Source of the DNA: Streptosporangium album
GTDB taxonomy: Bacteria > Actinomycetota > Actinomycetes > Streptosporangiales > Streptosporangiaceae
DNA: 64,000 nucleotides
Direction of reading: 5' to 3'
Assembly: GCF_014203795.1 (NCBI RefSeq)
Contig: NZ_JACHJU010000005.1
Coordinates: 372,001 to 436,000 of the forward strand
Shown: positions 16,542 through 26,185 of the stretch, piece by piece
How the letters are laid out: the number at the start of each line of letters is the position of its first letter
How positions within the stretch are numbered: the stretch's first letter is position 1
Notes under the pieces: model-generated
The model's database searches: none
The model's input: the letters and a program-made list of their open reading frames with translations, nothing else
Told to the model about the DNA's origin: nothing
Program-made: the position numbers and the translations under genes

Positions 16542-19500
16542 TCAGCCGACGGCGTACGCGCGTGTGATCGTCTGCGTGACGCGGTCACCGGCGGCATCCG
16601 TCGCCGTGGCGCGCAGCGAGACGAATCCCGGCGTGCCGGGGTTCGCGAGCAGTGCCGTCCACCCCGACGGGGCGGGAAGCACGGGGACCGGACGCCAGGT
16701 CGCGCCGTCGTCGGAGGAGACCTCCAGCTTGACGGATTTCACCGTGGCCTTGGGCGCTCCGGGGTTCCGCTCGATCCAGATGGGCAACTGGGTCAGGGAC
16801 CCCGGCTTGGCCCGGTTGGAGTCGTCGAGGCCGGCCGGTGTGTAGCGCACCGCCATCAGGGGCAGCGGTTGCGGCTTGGCCGTACTGGCCGAACGGAAGG
16901 TCCAGACCGCGTCCACCGCGGTGGACAGTGCCGTGTGCGGCCCCTGTCTGCGTGCCGCGGCGGTGAGCGTGTAGGTGGCGGCGTCCGCCGGGAGTTCCGC
17001 CGTCAGACAGGTGTTCAGCTGCCAGGTCTCGCAGTCGGCCAGGTCGGCTCTGGCGATCACCTCGCCGCTCTTCGCGAGGGTGACGGTACCGGTGACGGAG
17101 GCGTCGGTGCCGGTCCGCCCGGCCACACCGTCGGAGAAGAACCGCCCGGTGGAGAAGCCCAGCTCGTTTCCGGTACGGGCGCCGCCGGAGGTGGCGAACG
17201 CCGGTCCGGCCACGGCGGCGTTCCACACCTCACGGTGAGCCCTGCCCGCCTCGTACCGGTCGATGCCGATCACCGAGTAGGTGCCCGCCCTGAACTGGGT
17301 GTCCCAGGTGAATCCGGGAGTGCGGTAGTGCGTCATGGTGCCGGGCAGATCGAAGGCGGGAGTCGAAGCCAGGAACGCCGAGTCGGATCCGGGGAAGCGG
17401 GGGCCCAGGGCCGCCGCTCCCCTGGCGGCCGTGCCGGACGCCCGGTAGGTCGCGGTCACCTTCACCAGATCACTCGTCCGCGCGGTGTAGGAGGGATCGT
17501 CCGGGATACCGCCGGTTCGGTAGTCGACAAGGTCATACCGGTACGGGCTGGGCACGGCGTCCTTCTTGTACCAGATGCTCCTGGTCATGTACCTCAACCC
17601 GGGCTGGCGCACGGGAAGCATGAAGAAGTCCCGATTGGGGTCTGCGTCGGCGAGCCACCCGAAGCTCCAGGACCCGTTGGCCAGGTTGAACTCCATCCTG
17701 CGGTCGGGCACTGCGGTCGGCTCGTCCAGCGAGAACCGGACCTGCTTGCCCTGACGCGCGTCCAGCACCACTTCCCGGTCGGCGTCGTCGACCTTCAGCG
17801 GGACGTGCGCGGCCGTGAGCCCGATCGAGGACTGCTCCATCAGTTCCGCGTACAGGTTCCACTGGCCCGCGGGCAGCCGGACCTTGGCTACTCCGTTCCT
17901 GAAGGGCAGGTTCTGCCGGCCGCCCGTCTCAAGGTTGTAGACCTGCCCGTAGGCGGTGGCAGGCTTGCCGTCCCGGGCGATCACGGTGATGGTCACGTCG
18001 GAGGACTTCGGTTCCACGTACGCGCCGGCCAGAGTCCGGATGACGGTGTCGCCCGACCTGGCCGAGACGATTCCGGGGTAGTCCCCCGGCGTCTTCCCAT
18101 CGGTGTTGATCGTGAGGGTGACCGAGGCGTCCCCTCCGGCGGGCACCTCCAGCCGCTCGGCCGACAGTGTGAGCACGTCGCTCTCGGTGGAGAGGTCCAG
18201 GGTGACGGGGGCGTCGCCGGAGTTGGTGTAGGTGATGGTCCTGGTCGTCTCCCGCGTGCCGGAGTCCTGCCACGGGAAGACGGCCCAGACGTTGCCCGGT
18301 ACGGCCACGACCGGCTGTGCCAGCCCGCGGACCAGGTCCACCCGTCCGGCTCCCTGCTGGTACGGCGTGGCGTCCGCGGTGGGCTTGGCGGTGCCGATCA
18401 ATGCCGCCTTGAGCCGTTCACCGGTCCAGTCGGGGTGGCGTTGGGCGAGGATCGCGGCGGCTCCCGCCACGTGTGGAGTGGCCATCGAGGTGCCGCTGTG
18501 TGCGACGTAGGGGCCGTCGGCGGTGCCCTTGGCCGCCGCGGCCATGATGCCGACGCCAGGGGCGGTGATGTCCGGCTTGATCGCGTGGTCGCCCACCCGG
18601 GGGCCGCGACCGGAGAACTCGGCTACCTGGTCTGACCTGTCGACGGCACCGACGGCCAGGGCCGCGTCAGCGCTGGCCGGGCTTTCCACCATGCCCAAGT
18701 CACCGGCGTTGCCGGCCGCCGTGACGAACAGCGCGCCGGTCTGCGCGGACAGCGTGTTCACCGCCTGCTCCAGCGGATCCAGTTCCGGGGTGTCCTGCCC
18801 GGCGAGGCTCATGTTGATGATCTTGGCTTTGACCTCGACGGCGGCCCACTCCATGCCCGCCAGCACGGCGGAGTCGGTCATTCCACTGTCGTCGCCCACC
18901 TTTCCGACGGCGAGCTTGGCATCCGGTGCCACACCTCTGTACTTCTCCCCGGCACCCGCGATGATCGAGGCGACGTGCGTGCCGTGGCCGAGGTCGTCCC
19001 GCATGTCGGGGGTGTCGCTGAAGTTCCGTGCCTGGGTGACCACGTCCTTCAGGTCCGGATGGTCGGCGTCGTAGCCGCTGTCGAGCACGGCCACCGTGAC
19101 ACCCTTGCCGGTCAAGCCCTGCTTCCACGCCTCTGAGGCGCCGATCTGCTTGACGCTCTCGTCGAGGGCGAACGAGCGGCGCCCGTCGAGCCAGAGCCTG
19201 GTCTTGCCCGCCGCCAGGGTCCGGGGGCCACCGATCAAGTCCTTCCAGGTCTCGCCGGCGTCGGCCTTGGGAACGCGCAGGGCCGTCATGCCGAGATGGG
19301 CCAGTGGCCGAGTCTGCCGCGCGGCTCGCGGCGCGGGCGCGAGCCCCTGGGCCGACTGGGTGATCATCGGGATGTCAGGCCGGTCCGCGTCGCCGTACCG
19401 CCACTCCAGGAGCTGGGTGACGTCGAACAGCCGCTCGTCCAGCACGCCCTCGGCCACCAGTGGCATCGCGTCGGAGGGGAAGACGAGGAGATGGCCGTCG

Positions 19501-19751
19501 CGGTGCTGCGTGGCGTAGCGCACCTGCCTGCCCGACCCCGGTTCCACTCGGTAGCTCTTGCCTGTGACGATGACACGGTCGCCGGTCACCAGGGTCACGC
19601 TGCCCGCCTGTGGTGCCGCTTCTCGCGCTCCCTGAGTGATTTGTCCTGTCGGTGCGGCGCCCGCCTCGGGCGGGGAATCCGGCTCCTGAACAGCCGCGAC
19701 CCCGACCGTTCCGGCCAGGATCGCGGCCAGCAGCCCACTGCCTAAGCTCAT
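16542..19751 (-). CDS. large secreted S8 (subtilisin-like) protease
   Basis: The 1069-residue protein has a signal peptide (cut after about residue 20), a propeptide (to about 200), a subtilase domain (about 205-470) and C-terminal beta-rich domains. The catalytic triad is readable: D224 in AVLDSGYD, H256 in GHGTHVAS and S422 in SGTSMATPHVAG, with oxyanion N348 in TAAGNAG. The C-terminal 600 residues look like the Fn3-like and jelly-roll extensions of long actinomycete subtilases. It would degrade extracellular protein. The gene is bracketed by direct copies of the Tn3-like repeat (16388-16528 and 19823-19901), so it may be carried cargo. Confidence 0.92.
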   Translation of the reverse strand: MSLGSGLLAAILAGTVGVAAVQEPDSPPEAGAAPTGQITQGAREAAPQAGSVTLVTGDRVIVTGKSYRVEPGSGRQVRYATQHRDGHLLVFPSDAMPLVAEGVLDERLFDVTQLLEWRYGDADRPDIPMITQSAQGLAPAPRAARQTRPLAHLGMTALRVPKADAGETWKDLIGGPRTLAAGKTRLWLDGRRSFALDESVKQIGASEAWKQGLTGKGVTVAVLDSGYDADHPDLKDVVTQARNFSDTPDMRDDLGHGTHVASIIAGAGEKYRGVAPDAKLAVGKVGDDSGMTDSAVLAGMEWAAVEVKAKIINMSLAGQDTPELDPLEQAVNTLSAQTGALFVTAAGNAGDLGMVESPASADAALAVGAVDRSDQVAEFSGRGPRVGDHAIKPDITAPGVGIMAAAAKGTADGPYVAHSGTSMATPHVAGAAAILAQRHPDWTGERLKAALIGTAKPTADATPYQQGAGRVDLVRGLAQPVVAVPGNVWAVFPWQDSGTRETTRTITYTNSGDAPVTLDLSTESDVLTLSAERLEVPAGGDASVTLTINTDGKTPGDYPGIVSARSGDTVIRTLAGAYVEPKSSDVTITVIARDGKPATAYGQVYNLETGGRQNLPFRNGVAKVRLPAGQWNLYAELMEQSSIGLTAAHVPLKVDDADREVVLDARQGKQVRFSLDEPTAVPDRRMEFNLANGSWSFGWLADADPNRDFFMLPVRQPGLRYMTRSIWYKKDAVPSPYRYDLVDYRTGGIPDDPSYTARTSDLVKVTATYRASGTAARGAAALGPRFPGSDSAFLASTPAFDLPGTMTHYRTPGFTWDTQFRAGTYSVIGIDRYEAGRAHREVWNAAVAGPAFATSGGARTGNELGFSTGRFFSDGVAGRTGTDASVTGTVTLAKSGEVIARADLADCETWQLNTCLTAELPADAATYTLTAAARRQGPHTALSTAVDAVWTFRSASTAKPQPLPLMAVRYTPAGLDDSNRAKPGSLTQLPIWIERNPGAPKATVKSVKLEVSSDDGATWRPVPVLPAPSGWTALLANPGTPGFVSLRATATDAAGDRVTQTITRAYAVG

Positions 19752-19822
19752 GCGTACCTCTCAGTCCGAAGAAAGGATTTGCGTCCTGTTGTCTTTGGGC
19801 AGTGAGATCGATCGGGTTACAG

Positions 19823-19901
19823 GGGGTCCCGGTAGTACTGGCGAAAAATCCAACGGATATGCAGGTCAGAGCTTCCTTAAGAACCTTCGGGCACAGCCTG
19901 G
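19823..19901 (+). repeat. half copy of the Tn3-like inverted-repeat element
   Basis: These 79 bp match 16388-16466 with two mismatches (77/79), in the same orientation, starting at the GGGGTCCC tip and stopping inside the core at GCACAGCCTGG. The right arm is absent. The next 200 bp hold a short minus-strand frame (GLVGLLVLVTLVRVRATSLK, stop near 19939) that looks like the tail of a lost gene. Together with the copy at 16388 it forms direct repeats around the subtilase gene. Confidence 0.75.
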
Positions 19902-20114
19902 AGAGCAATCGTCAAGACTTGTGGATCAAGATGTTTTAGGCGGCTACGGGTGCTTCCTCGCCAGCCGGTGTCTGCTCGGAGCGTTCGACGAGCTTGCCCT
20001 TGAGGGAGGTCGCCCTGACGCGGACCAGGGTGACGAGGACGAGGAGCCCTACCAAGCCCTCGACGGCTACTGAGACCTATCCGGGCGGTCACGATATCCG
20101 TAAGATCTCTGGGC

Positions 20115-20897
20115 ATGCGTGTGACAAGAGTGATTTATATGGTTACAGCGGTCGTGCTCGCCGTCGCCTCCGCCAGCCCCGCCACTGCCCAGGCCGCGAC
20201 GCAGCTCGTCGTCCTCGACTGGAACATCCGCGGCGAGAGCGCCGACATGAAGGCCATCGCCAAGGTGATCCGCGACAGCGGCGCCAACATCGTCACACTC
20301 CAGGAGATCCACCGCAGGCCGAACGCCGACCAGGTGAAACAACTGGCCGATGAGCTCGGCTGGGACATCACCGCCAACGCCCACTTCGGCGCGGGCGACA
20401 ACGTCGGCCCCTGCGACGACCCGCAACCCGGCAAGGCGGGCAACGCGATCCTGTCCTCGTTCACGATCGTCGAACGCGTGACGCTCCCGCTCACCAACTT
20501 CACCACCTGCCCTGTCAACCGCTCCATGGCCGGGGCGAAGCTCGCCCTCGGCGGCACTTCGACGATCACGGTGTTCAGCACCCACCTGTCCCCCGGCTTG
20601 TCGCAGACCTCGGTCAGCCGCCGTGAGGCTCAGGCCGCAAAGGTGCTGGACTACTTCGGCTCCAGATCCCAGCTGATCCTCACCGGCGACTTCAACGCCG
20701 AGCCCACGGACGCGTTGTCGAAGCGGTTCGTGAGCGCGGGCTGGGTGGACACCGGCGCCAAGTACGCGAACAAGCCCACCCACGGTAACGCCCGCATCGA
20801 CTACATCTACACGAGGGGAGTCACCACCACCAGCGGCTCCGTACTGTCGACCACCCTGTCCGACCACAGGCCGATCATCATGAGGATGACCCGCTGA
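20115..20897 (+). CDS. secreted endonuclease/exonuclease/phosphatase-family enzyme
   Basis: The 260-residue protein has a signal peptide (cleaved near ATAQAA) and an EEP fold: LDWNIRGE, the metal-binding Glu in VTLQEIH, FSTHLSPG, LTGDFNAEP and LSDHRPI. These are the full set of catalytic residues of the DNase I/sphingomyelinase/inositol phosphatase superfamily. Secretion suggests an extracellular nuclease or phosphodiesterase; the substrate is not determined. It lies just downstream of the half repeat element. Confidence 0.88.
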   Translation: MRVTRVIYMVTAVVLAVASASPATAQAATQLVVLDWNIRGESADMKAIAKVIRDSGANIVTLQEIHRRPNADQVKQLADELGWDITANAHFGAGDNVGPCDDPQPGKAGNAILSSFTIVERVTLPLTNFTTCPVNRSMAGAKLALGGTSTITVFSTHLSPGLSQTSVSRREAQAAKVLDYFGSRSQLILTGDFNAEPTDALSKRFVSAGWVDTGAKYANKPTHGNARIDYIYTRGVTTTSGSVLSTTLSDHRPIIMRMTR

Positions 20898-21273
20898 GTT
20901 CGCTCGAGAGCGGTTGACGAGATCCCGTCCGATCACTCACAGCTACTTTGCCCCTGGTGACGCCGACCCGAGTGGAGGGCCCTGCAGCGGGGTCGTGACG
21001 TCGGGGGCGGAGTGGACATGCACCATGGGGCGACGGCCGATCCCCTGGAAAGCGAATACCGACAGCCCAGTACAGGACAGCGATGCCTGTGGCGAGCAGC
21101 TGCCCGCCGGCCGGGCTGGCGCTGTAGACCATCGCGACCGTACCGGCCCCGTACAGCACCCAGGCCAGCCGCGCCCCCCAGGACTTCGTGGGATCGTCGT
21201 CGAACCGGTTGTCGGCCCACGTCTGGAGTTGTTCGTACTGGTCGACGATCCAGTCAGCTACTTCCGCCAGCAT
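20878..21273 (-). CDS. small hypothetical membrane protein
   Basis: The frame begins MLAEVADWIVDQYEQLQTWA and has two membrane-like segments (SWGARLAWVLYGAGTVAMVY and GGQLLATGIAVLYWAVG). After about residue 65 it becomes Pro/Arg-rich and overlaps the 3' end of the EEP gene, so the real C-terminus may lie in another frame. No family is recognised. A longer frame starts at 21336. Confidence 0.45.
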   Translation of the reverse strand: MLAEVADWIVDQYEQLQTWADNRFDDDPTKSWGARLAWVLYGAGTVAMVYSASPAGGQLLATGIAVLYWAVGIRFPGDRPSPHGACPLRPRRHDPAAGPSTRVGVTRGKVAVSDRTGSRQPLSSELSGSSS

Positions 21274-21668
21274 GCGGGTCTCCTCGGGGGCAGGGCACCA
21301 CAGCCTTCGCTCTTCCCCCGCTTCCGTGATCCTCACCCGGCGTTGGCTGCACCTGGCCTCAGCCGGACATGTCTATCGCCACCCATAAGGCGACAAGCAA
21401 GAGGAATAAATACGACTTCCACGTCACACCCAGCGCCGCACCGACATCGGGCCGTTCTAAGCGTAGGTGGTACGGAACTGAGGCTTGCTTCCCAGGGGCG
21501 AGGCGACGCTTGCCCCTGGGAAGGGGTGCTGGGACTATTTCCGCAGGATTGAACGCTAAGCCCGACCGGCGCGTCCCGAGCTGTGGGAAGTCGGCATCCA
21601 AGCCTCGGAAAAGCCCTCTTGATCGGCGTCTCTCGCGTTGCAGAACGTCGTCGTGAAGCGCTCGAACG
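21274..21668. other. gap with weak frames only
   Basis: A minus-strand frame (21359-21601) ends with one membrane-like segment, SYLFLLLVALWVAIDMSG, and could be a very small membrane protein, but it lacks a clear start. Nothing else is recognisable. Confidence 0.3.
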
Positions 21669-21977
21669 TCATCGCCGCACCGCCTGGACCACCCCGGCCG
21701 CCAGCGCCAGCGCGACCTCCTCCTGCGGGCGTGCCGACGCCTGCCGGAACGCCTCCTTGCGCAAGGCCCGCGTGTCCAGTCCGGCCAGTATCCGCACCGC
21801 CGCGGCCCGGCGCTCGGCGTGCGCGGGACCGTCGGTGAAGCGGCCGACCGCGCCGCGTAGCCAGGCCACGGTCAGGGTGAAGGGCGGGCGGGGCGCCGAG
21901 ATGACGGTGAGGCGCGGATCGGCCGGCAGCGCGTGGACCTCGTGGTGGCGGCTGACGACCGGCGGTGGTGGAGTCAT
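21669..21977 (-). CDS. hypothetical protein
   Basis: A 102-residue frame starts MTPPPPVVSRHHEVHALPAD and contains LTVISAPRPPFTLTVAWLRG and a helical, Ala/Arg-rich half (RILAGLDTRALRKEAFRQAS). It reads like a true protein and may be an N-terminal piece of a longer one, because sequence downstream of its stop stays open in another frame. I do not recognise the family. It lies downstream of the recD2 gene on the same strand. Confidence 0.45.
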   Translation of the reverse strand: MTPPPPVVSRHHEVHALPADPRLTVISAPRPPFTLTVAWLRGAVGRFTDGPAHAERRAAAVRILAGLDTRALRKEAFRQASARPQEEVALALAAGVVQAVRR

Positions 21978-22113
21978 GTCCGCCACGCCAGAGGCGGGAC
22001 GTTTGGGTGCTCGGCGAAACGTGCTGCGGGCTGTGAACGCGCTGCGGGAGCGCACCGGGTTGGACGGCGGCCCGTCCCGGGGCGCCGTGGGACTCCCAGG
22101 GGTCGCGGCGGGC

Positions 22114-24333
22114 TTATGGGGAGCGCAGCCGGTGGGTGAGGCTGGTGTGGCGCCGCCCGGCGCCGCGGGTGCGCACCGCCTGGGCCAGCGCCCGGCGTGA
22201 GCCGACGATGACGACGAGCCCCTTGGCGCGGGTGATCGCGGTGTAGAGGAGGTTGCGCTGCAGCATCATCCACGCGCTGGTGGCCAGCGGGATGACGACG
22301 GCCGGGTACTCGCTGCCCTGGGAGCGGTGGATGGACACCGCGTAGGCGTGGGCCAGTTCGTCCAGTTCGTCGAAGGCGTACTCGACGTTTTCGTCCTCAT
22401 CCGTCAGCACGGTCAGCTTGTGGTCGTCGGGTTTGATGTCGACCACCACGCCCACGGTCCCGTTGAACACCCCGGCCGCACCCTTGTCGTAGTTGTTGCG
22501 CAGCTGGGTGACCTTGTCGCCGACCCGGAAGGTCCGGCCGCCGTAGCGGCGCTCGGGCATGCCCTCCCGCGTGGGGGTCAGCGCCTCCTGCAGCGTGGTG
22601 TTGAGGTTGCCGGCCCCCGCCGCGCCCCGGTGCATCGGCGCGAGCACCTGCACGTCGCGGCGCGGGTTGAGGCCGAACTTGCGCGGGATCCGGTTGGCCA
22701 CCACGTCCACGGTCAGTGCCGCGATCTCTTCGGGCTCCTCGCAGGGGAACAGGAAGAAGTCGTTCATGCCCTCGAGCGCCGGCATCAGGCCGGTGTTGAC
22801 CCGGTGGGCGTTGGTGACCACGCCCGACTCCTGTGCCTGGCGGAAGATGTGGGTCAGCCGCACCCGGGGGATCTCCTCCTCGGCGGCCAGCAGATCCCGC
22901 AGCACCTCTCCCGCGCCGACCGACGGCAGTTGGTCGACGTCGCCCACGAACAGCAGGTGCGTGCCCGGTGCGATGGCCTTGACCAGTTTGTTGGCCAGCA
23001 GCAGGTCCAGCATTGAGGCCTCGTCGACCACCACCAGGTCGGCGTCCAGGGGATTGTCGCGGTCGAAGGTTGCATCCCCGCCGGGGCGTAGCTGCAGCAG
23101 CCGGTGCACGGTGGTCGCCTCGTGGCCGGTCAGCTCCGCGAGCCTTTTGGCCGCCCGGCCGGTGGGAGCAGCCAAGATCACCTTGGCTTTCTTGGCGCGT
23201 GCCAGGGTGACGATGGAGCGGACGGTGAAGCTCTTGCCGCAGCCGGGGCCGCCGGTCAGCACCGCGACCTTCTCACACAGTGCCAGCTGTACGGCGTGGG
23301 CCTGTTCGGGGGCGAGTTCGGCGCTGGTCTGCCGGTGGAGCCAGGTCAGGGCGGTGTCCCAGTCGACGGAGGTGAAGGCGCCCAGCCGGTCGTGGCCGGA
23401 GGCCAGCAGGGCGCGTAGTGAGCCCGCCAGCGACAGTTCGGCGCGGTGGAAGGGGACCAGGTAGACCGCCGGGACGGTGTTCTCTCCGGTGGGGACCTCC
23501 TCGCGGACCACGCCCTCCTCCGCGACGAGCTCTTCCAGGCACTGGACGGTCAGCTCGGCCGGCACCTGGAGGATCTTCACCGCGTCGCCGACGAGGTTGG
23601 GCGAGGGAAGGTAGCAGTGGCCGTCGTCGGCGGCCTGCGACAGGGTGTAGCGCAGGCCCGCCTTGACGCGCTCGGGGCTGTCGTGCGGGATGCCCACGGC
23701 CTGGGCGATGGTGTCGGCGGTCTTGAAGCCGATGCCCCACACGTCGTCGGCCAGCCGGTAGGGCTCGCTTTTGACGACCGTGATGGAGGCGTCGCCGTAC
23801 TGTTTGAAGATCCGCACCGCGATCGAGGTGGACACGCCGACCCCTTGCAGGAAGATCATCACCTCTTTGATGATCTTCTGTTCCTCCCAGGCGATGCCGA
23901 TCATCTTGGTCCGTTTGGGGCCGAGCCCGGCGACCTCCACCAGCCGTTCGGGGGTGGTCTCGATGATCTGGAGGGTGTCGGCGCCGAAGTGGTCGACGAT
24001 CCGCTCGGCCATTTTCGGCCCGATGCCCTTGATCAGCCCCGAGCCGAGGTAGCGCTGGATGCCCTGGACGGTGGCCGGTAGCACGGTGGCGTACGACCAC
24101 ACCTCGAACTGCTTGCCGTACCTCGGATGCGAGGTCCACCGTCCCCTCAGGCGCAGCGACTCGCCGGGCTGGGCGCCCAGCAGCGGCCCGACCACGGTCA
24201 GCAGGTCGTTGCCGGAGCGTTCGGTGGCGACCCTGGCGATGGTGTAGCCGGTCTCCTCGTTGGCGTAGGTGATGCGTTCGAGTACGGCCTCCAGCACGGT
24301 GCCGGGGGGATGCTCTGCCGCAGGGGTGGTCAT
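22114..24333 (-). CDS. recD2: RecD2 superfamily 1B DNA helicase
   Basis: The 739-residue protein unwinds DNA 5'-3' using ATP. It has the RecD2 N-terminal OB-like part (VLERITYANEETGYTIARV), helix-hairpin-helix segments (IKGIGPKMAERIVDHFGAD, AGLGPKRTKMIG), Walker A TGGPGCGKSFT, the Walker B-type VVVDEASMLD, GDVDQLPSVGAGEVLRDLL and C-terminal motif SIHRSQGSEYPAVVIPL. RecD2 occurs in bacteria without RecBC partners. I chose ATG 24333 because the family opens there (MTTPAAEHPPG); the frame remains open to 24420. It is adjacent to the lipoprotein gene with a short gap. Confidence 0.92.
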   Translation of the reverse strand: MTTPAAEHPPGTVLEAVLERITYANEETGYTIARVATERSGNDLLTVVGPLLGAQPGESLRLRGRWTSHPRYGKQFEVWSYATVLPATVQGIQRYLGSGLIKGIGPKMAERIVDHFGADTLQIIETTPERLVEVAGLGPKRTKMIGIAWEEQKIIKEVMIFLQGVGVSTSIAVRIFKQYGDASITVVKSEPYRLADDVWGIGFKTADTIAQAVGIPHDSPERVKAGLRYTLSQAADDGHCYLPSPNLVGDAVKILQVPAELTVQCLEELVAEEGVVREEVPTGENTVPAVYLVPFHRAELSLAGSLRALLASGHDRLGAFTSVDWDTALTWLHRQTSAELAPEQAHAVQLALCEKVAVLTGGPGCGKSFTVRSIVTLARAKKAKVILAAPTGRAAKRLAELTGHEATTVHRLLQLRPGGDATFDRDNPLDADLVVVDEASMLDLLLANKLVKAIAPGTHLLFVGDVDQLPSVGAGEVLRDLLAAEEEIPRVRLTHIFRQAQESGVVTNAHRVNTGLMPALEGMNDFFLFPCEEPEEIAALTVDVVANRIPRKFGLNPRRDVQVLAPMHRGAAGAGNLNTTLQEALTPTREGMPERRYGGRTFRVGDKVTQLRNNYDKGAAGVFNGTVGVVVDIKPDDHKLTVLTDEDENVEYAFDELDELAHAYAVSIHRSQGSEYPAVVIPLATSAWMMLQRNLLYTAITRAKGLVVIVGSRRALAQAVRTRGAGRRHTSLTHRLRSP

Positions 24334-24416
24334 TGGAGTATTGTGCCGCAGCGCGGCGCCGCCTTCTCGCGGTCTCCCCCGGTTTGCCCGCCGATCGCCC
24401 GCGAGGTCTTCAGAGG

Positions 24417-25091
24417 TCACGGCAGGCGGGTGGTCTCGCCGATCTGGTCGAACAGCCGCTGCTTGCCGTCCTGGTCGGTGCTGAGGGTGAGGGTGCAGGT
24501 CTTTCCCGGGGCGGGCAGGTAGAACTGGGTGCCCTTGATCTGCAGGCCGCCGGCGGGGAAGCTGTAGACCAGCCGGGCCGCCTTGATGCCGCTGATCTGC
24601 GGGGTGGAGGTCTGGGTGACCTTGGCGTTGAGCTGCTCCAGTTCCTTGCCGGCCGCGCTGATCAGCTCCTGGGCGGAGGTGGTGGCGCTGGGCTGGCAGT
24701 AGCCGTTGAGGTTGGTGGTGAATTTGCTCGGTGAGGTCTGCCGGGAGCCGGGGTCGAAGGCCCAGACGGCCTTGTTGATCACCAGCGGCTGCAGACTCTG
24801 CCTGGCCTGTTCCAGCGCCCGCCCCGTCAGGCCGCTGCGTTTCAGGCCCCCTTCGAGGTCGTCCCTGGTCAGGTCGAGTGCGATCCAGGATCGGGGAAGT
24901 GCGACGGTGAGCCCGTTGGCGGGGCCGCCGATCCGCTTGAAGCCCTCAGGGGTGGCGTCGTCTCGGCCGGTGGCCGTCTTCGGGCTCACGGTGGGGGCGT
25001 TGGCCAGGTCGGCGGGGTCGCCTGCGCAGGAGGCGGTCAGGGCCAACGCCACGACGCCTGTGCTCGTCACGATGGGGTAGCGCTTACGCAC
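24417..25091 (-). CDS. hypothetical lipoprotein
   Basis: The 224-residue protein starts at GTG with a positively charged signal peptide and lipobox TASC. The exported part has GFKRIGGPANGLTVALPRSW, INKAVWAFDPGSRQTSPSKF and LQIKGTQFYLPAPGKTCTLT, an alpha/beta pattern common in actinomycete lipoproteins of unknown function (LpqN-like appearance). The start is set by the signal peptide; the frame opens upstream at 25220 without a signal sequence. Confidence 0.75.
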   Translation of the reverse strand: MRKRYPIVTSTGVVALALTASCAGDPADLANAPTVSPKTATGRDDATPEGFKRIGGPANGLTVALPRSWIALDLTRDDLEGGLKRSGLTGRALEQARQSLQPLVINKAVWAFDPGSRQTSPSKFTTNLNGYCQPSATTSAQELISAAGKELEQLNAKVTQTSTPQISGIKAARLVYSFPAGGLQIKGTQFYLPAPGKTCTLTLSTDQDGKQRLFDQIGETTRLP

Positions 25092-25406
25092 CGGACTGCC
25101 CTCCTTGTGGGTCTCACCGAGGCCCGACGCCGGGTGATGGTGGAATAGCCGGATGAATCGCCGCGAGGGGGTTTCCCTTCCGGGAAATCGCTGTCCTGCG
25201 CGCCGTTCATGGCAGACCACCCATGACCAACGGTGCTTTTTCAGCCCGGTTGCAGCGAGGAGAGACCGTCGCCGGTCAGCGGAACGGCATGCCGGTTGAG
25301 CGCTGGTGCTCCTGTTTTCGCAGGTTAAGCGGTAAGTGCCGGGCAGGCTGGTTTCTGCCGCGGTGTGTCGCCGGAGATTGTCGCCGAAAGGCGGCCCGCC
25401 GCCCGG
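25092..25406. other. intergenic, nothing recognised
   Basis: No gene-like frame, strong hairpin or repeat is visible between the lipoprotein start and the MarR stop. Confidence 0.4.
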
Positions 25407-25904
25407 CTACGGTGTGGCGGTCAGCGGCCGGGCGTCGGCGGGCAGATGCTGCAGGGCGTCGACCAGCGGTGCCAGCTCCGGGGTCCGACCGGCCTCGGCC
25501 AGTGTCCTCGCCAGGACCTCGTCGTGGGTGGGACGGGCCTGCGTCAGCAGCGTCCACCCCTGGTCGGTCAGCTCGGTGTAGATGCCGCGCCGGTCCTCCT
25601 GGCACAGGAACCGGCTGAGCAGCTTGCGGTCTTCGAGGCGGCTGACCAGCCGGGTGGTGGCGCTGCCCGACAGCGCCGCGGCCCGGGCCAGCTGCTGCAT
25701 GCGCATGTGCCAGCCGTCCTGGCGCGACAGCGCGTCCAAGACGGTGTATTCGACCACCGACAGGTCGTGGCCGGCCTGCAGCGCCTTCTCCAGCGCGGAG
25801 TCGATCAGCCCGTGCATGGCGGCCAGCGTCCGCCATCCCTGCGCGCGGACCTGTACCGCGTCGTCTGCGATCCCCACGGCCGGCTCCTCTCGTGTCCTCG
25901 CCAT
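25407..25904 (-). CDS. MarR-family transcriptional regulator
   Basis: The 165-residue winged-helix protein has VEYTVLDALSRQDGWHMRMQ, the recognition helix region AALSGSATTRLVSRLEDRKL and wing DRRGIYTELTDQGWTLLTQA. MarR proteins act as dimers that repress nearby genes until a phenolic or oxidising ligand binds. The FAD-oxidoreductase remnant starting at 26186 is divergent from it and may have been a former target. No clear palindrome is seen in the gap. Confidence 0.88.
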   Translation of the reverse strand: MARTREEPAVGIADDAVQVRAQGWRTLAAMHGLIDSALEKALQAGHDLSVVEYTVLDALSRQDGWHMRMQQLARAAALSGSATTRLVSRLEDRKLLSRFLCQEDRRGIYTELTDQGWTLLTQARPTHDEVLARTLAEAGRTPELAPLVDALQHLPADARPLTATP

Positions 25905-26185
25905 TCTACTCGCGTTGTGAAATAAAGCGCGCGTGCAAGAACATGCCGGGTGTTCGGTCCGGTACGGCGTGCGGCGGCGACGGCGGGTTCACGCGGTTTC
26001 GCCGAGCAGGCGTTGGAGGGCGCGTGCGCGGGCGGGGTGCGGAAGAAGAAGGGGTGGCGCTCCTCCGGCCGGAAGGTGTGAGGAAGAATCCTTCTGGTGA
26101 ATCCCCGCCGGCGCTCCTGTCACGGAACCGCGGCGACCTGCGGCGTACCGGTTTCAACGGCGCCTGGGGTGGGAGGTTCATCGGC

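Noticed and set aside
16869-18635. 588-codon plus-strand frame inside the subtilase gene
   Set aside because: The minus strand encodes a complete subtilase with catalytic triad; the plus frame is a GC-bias shadow.
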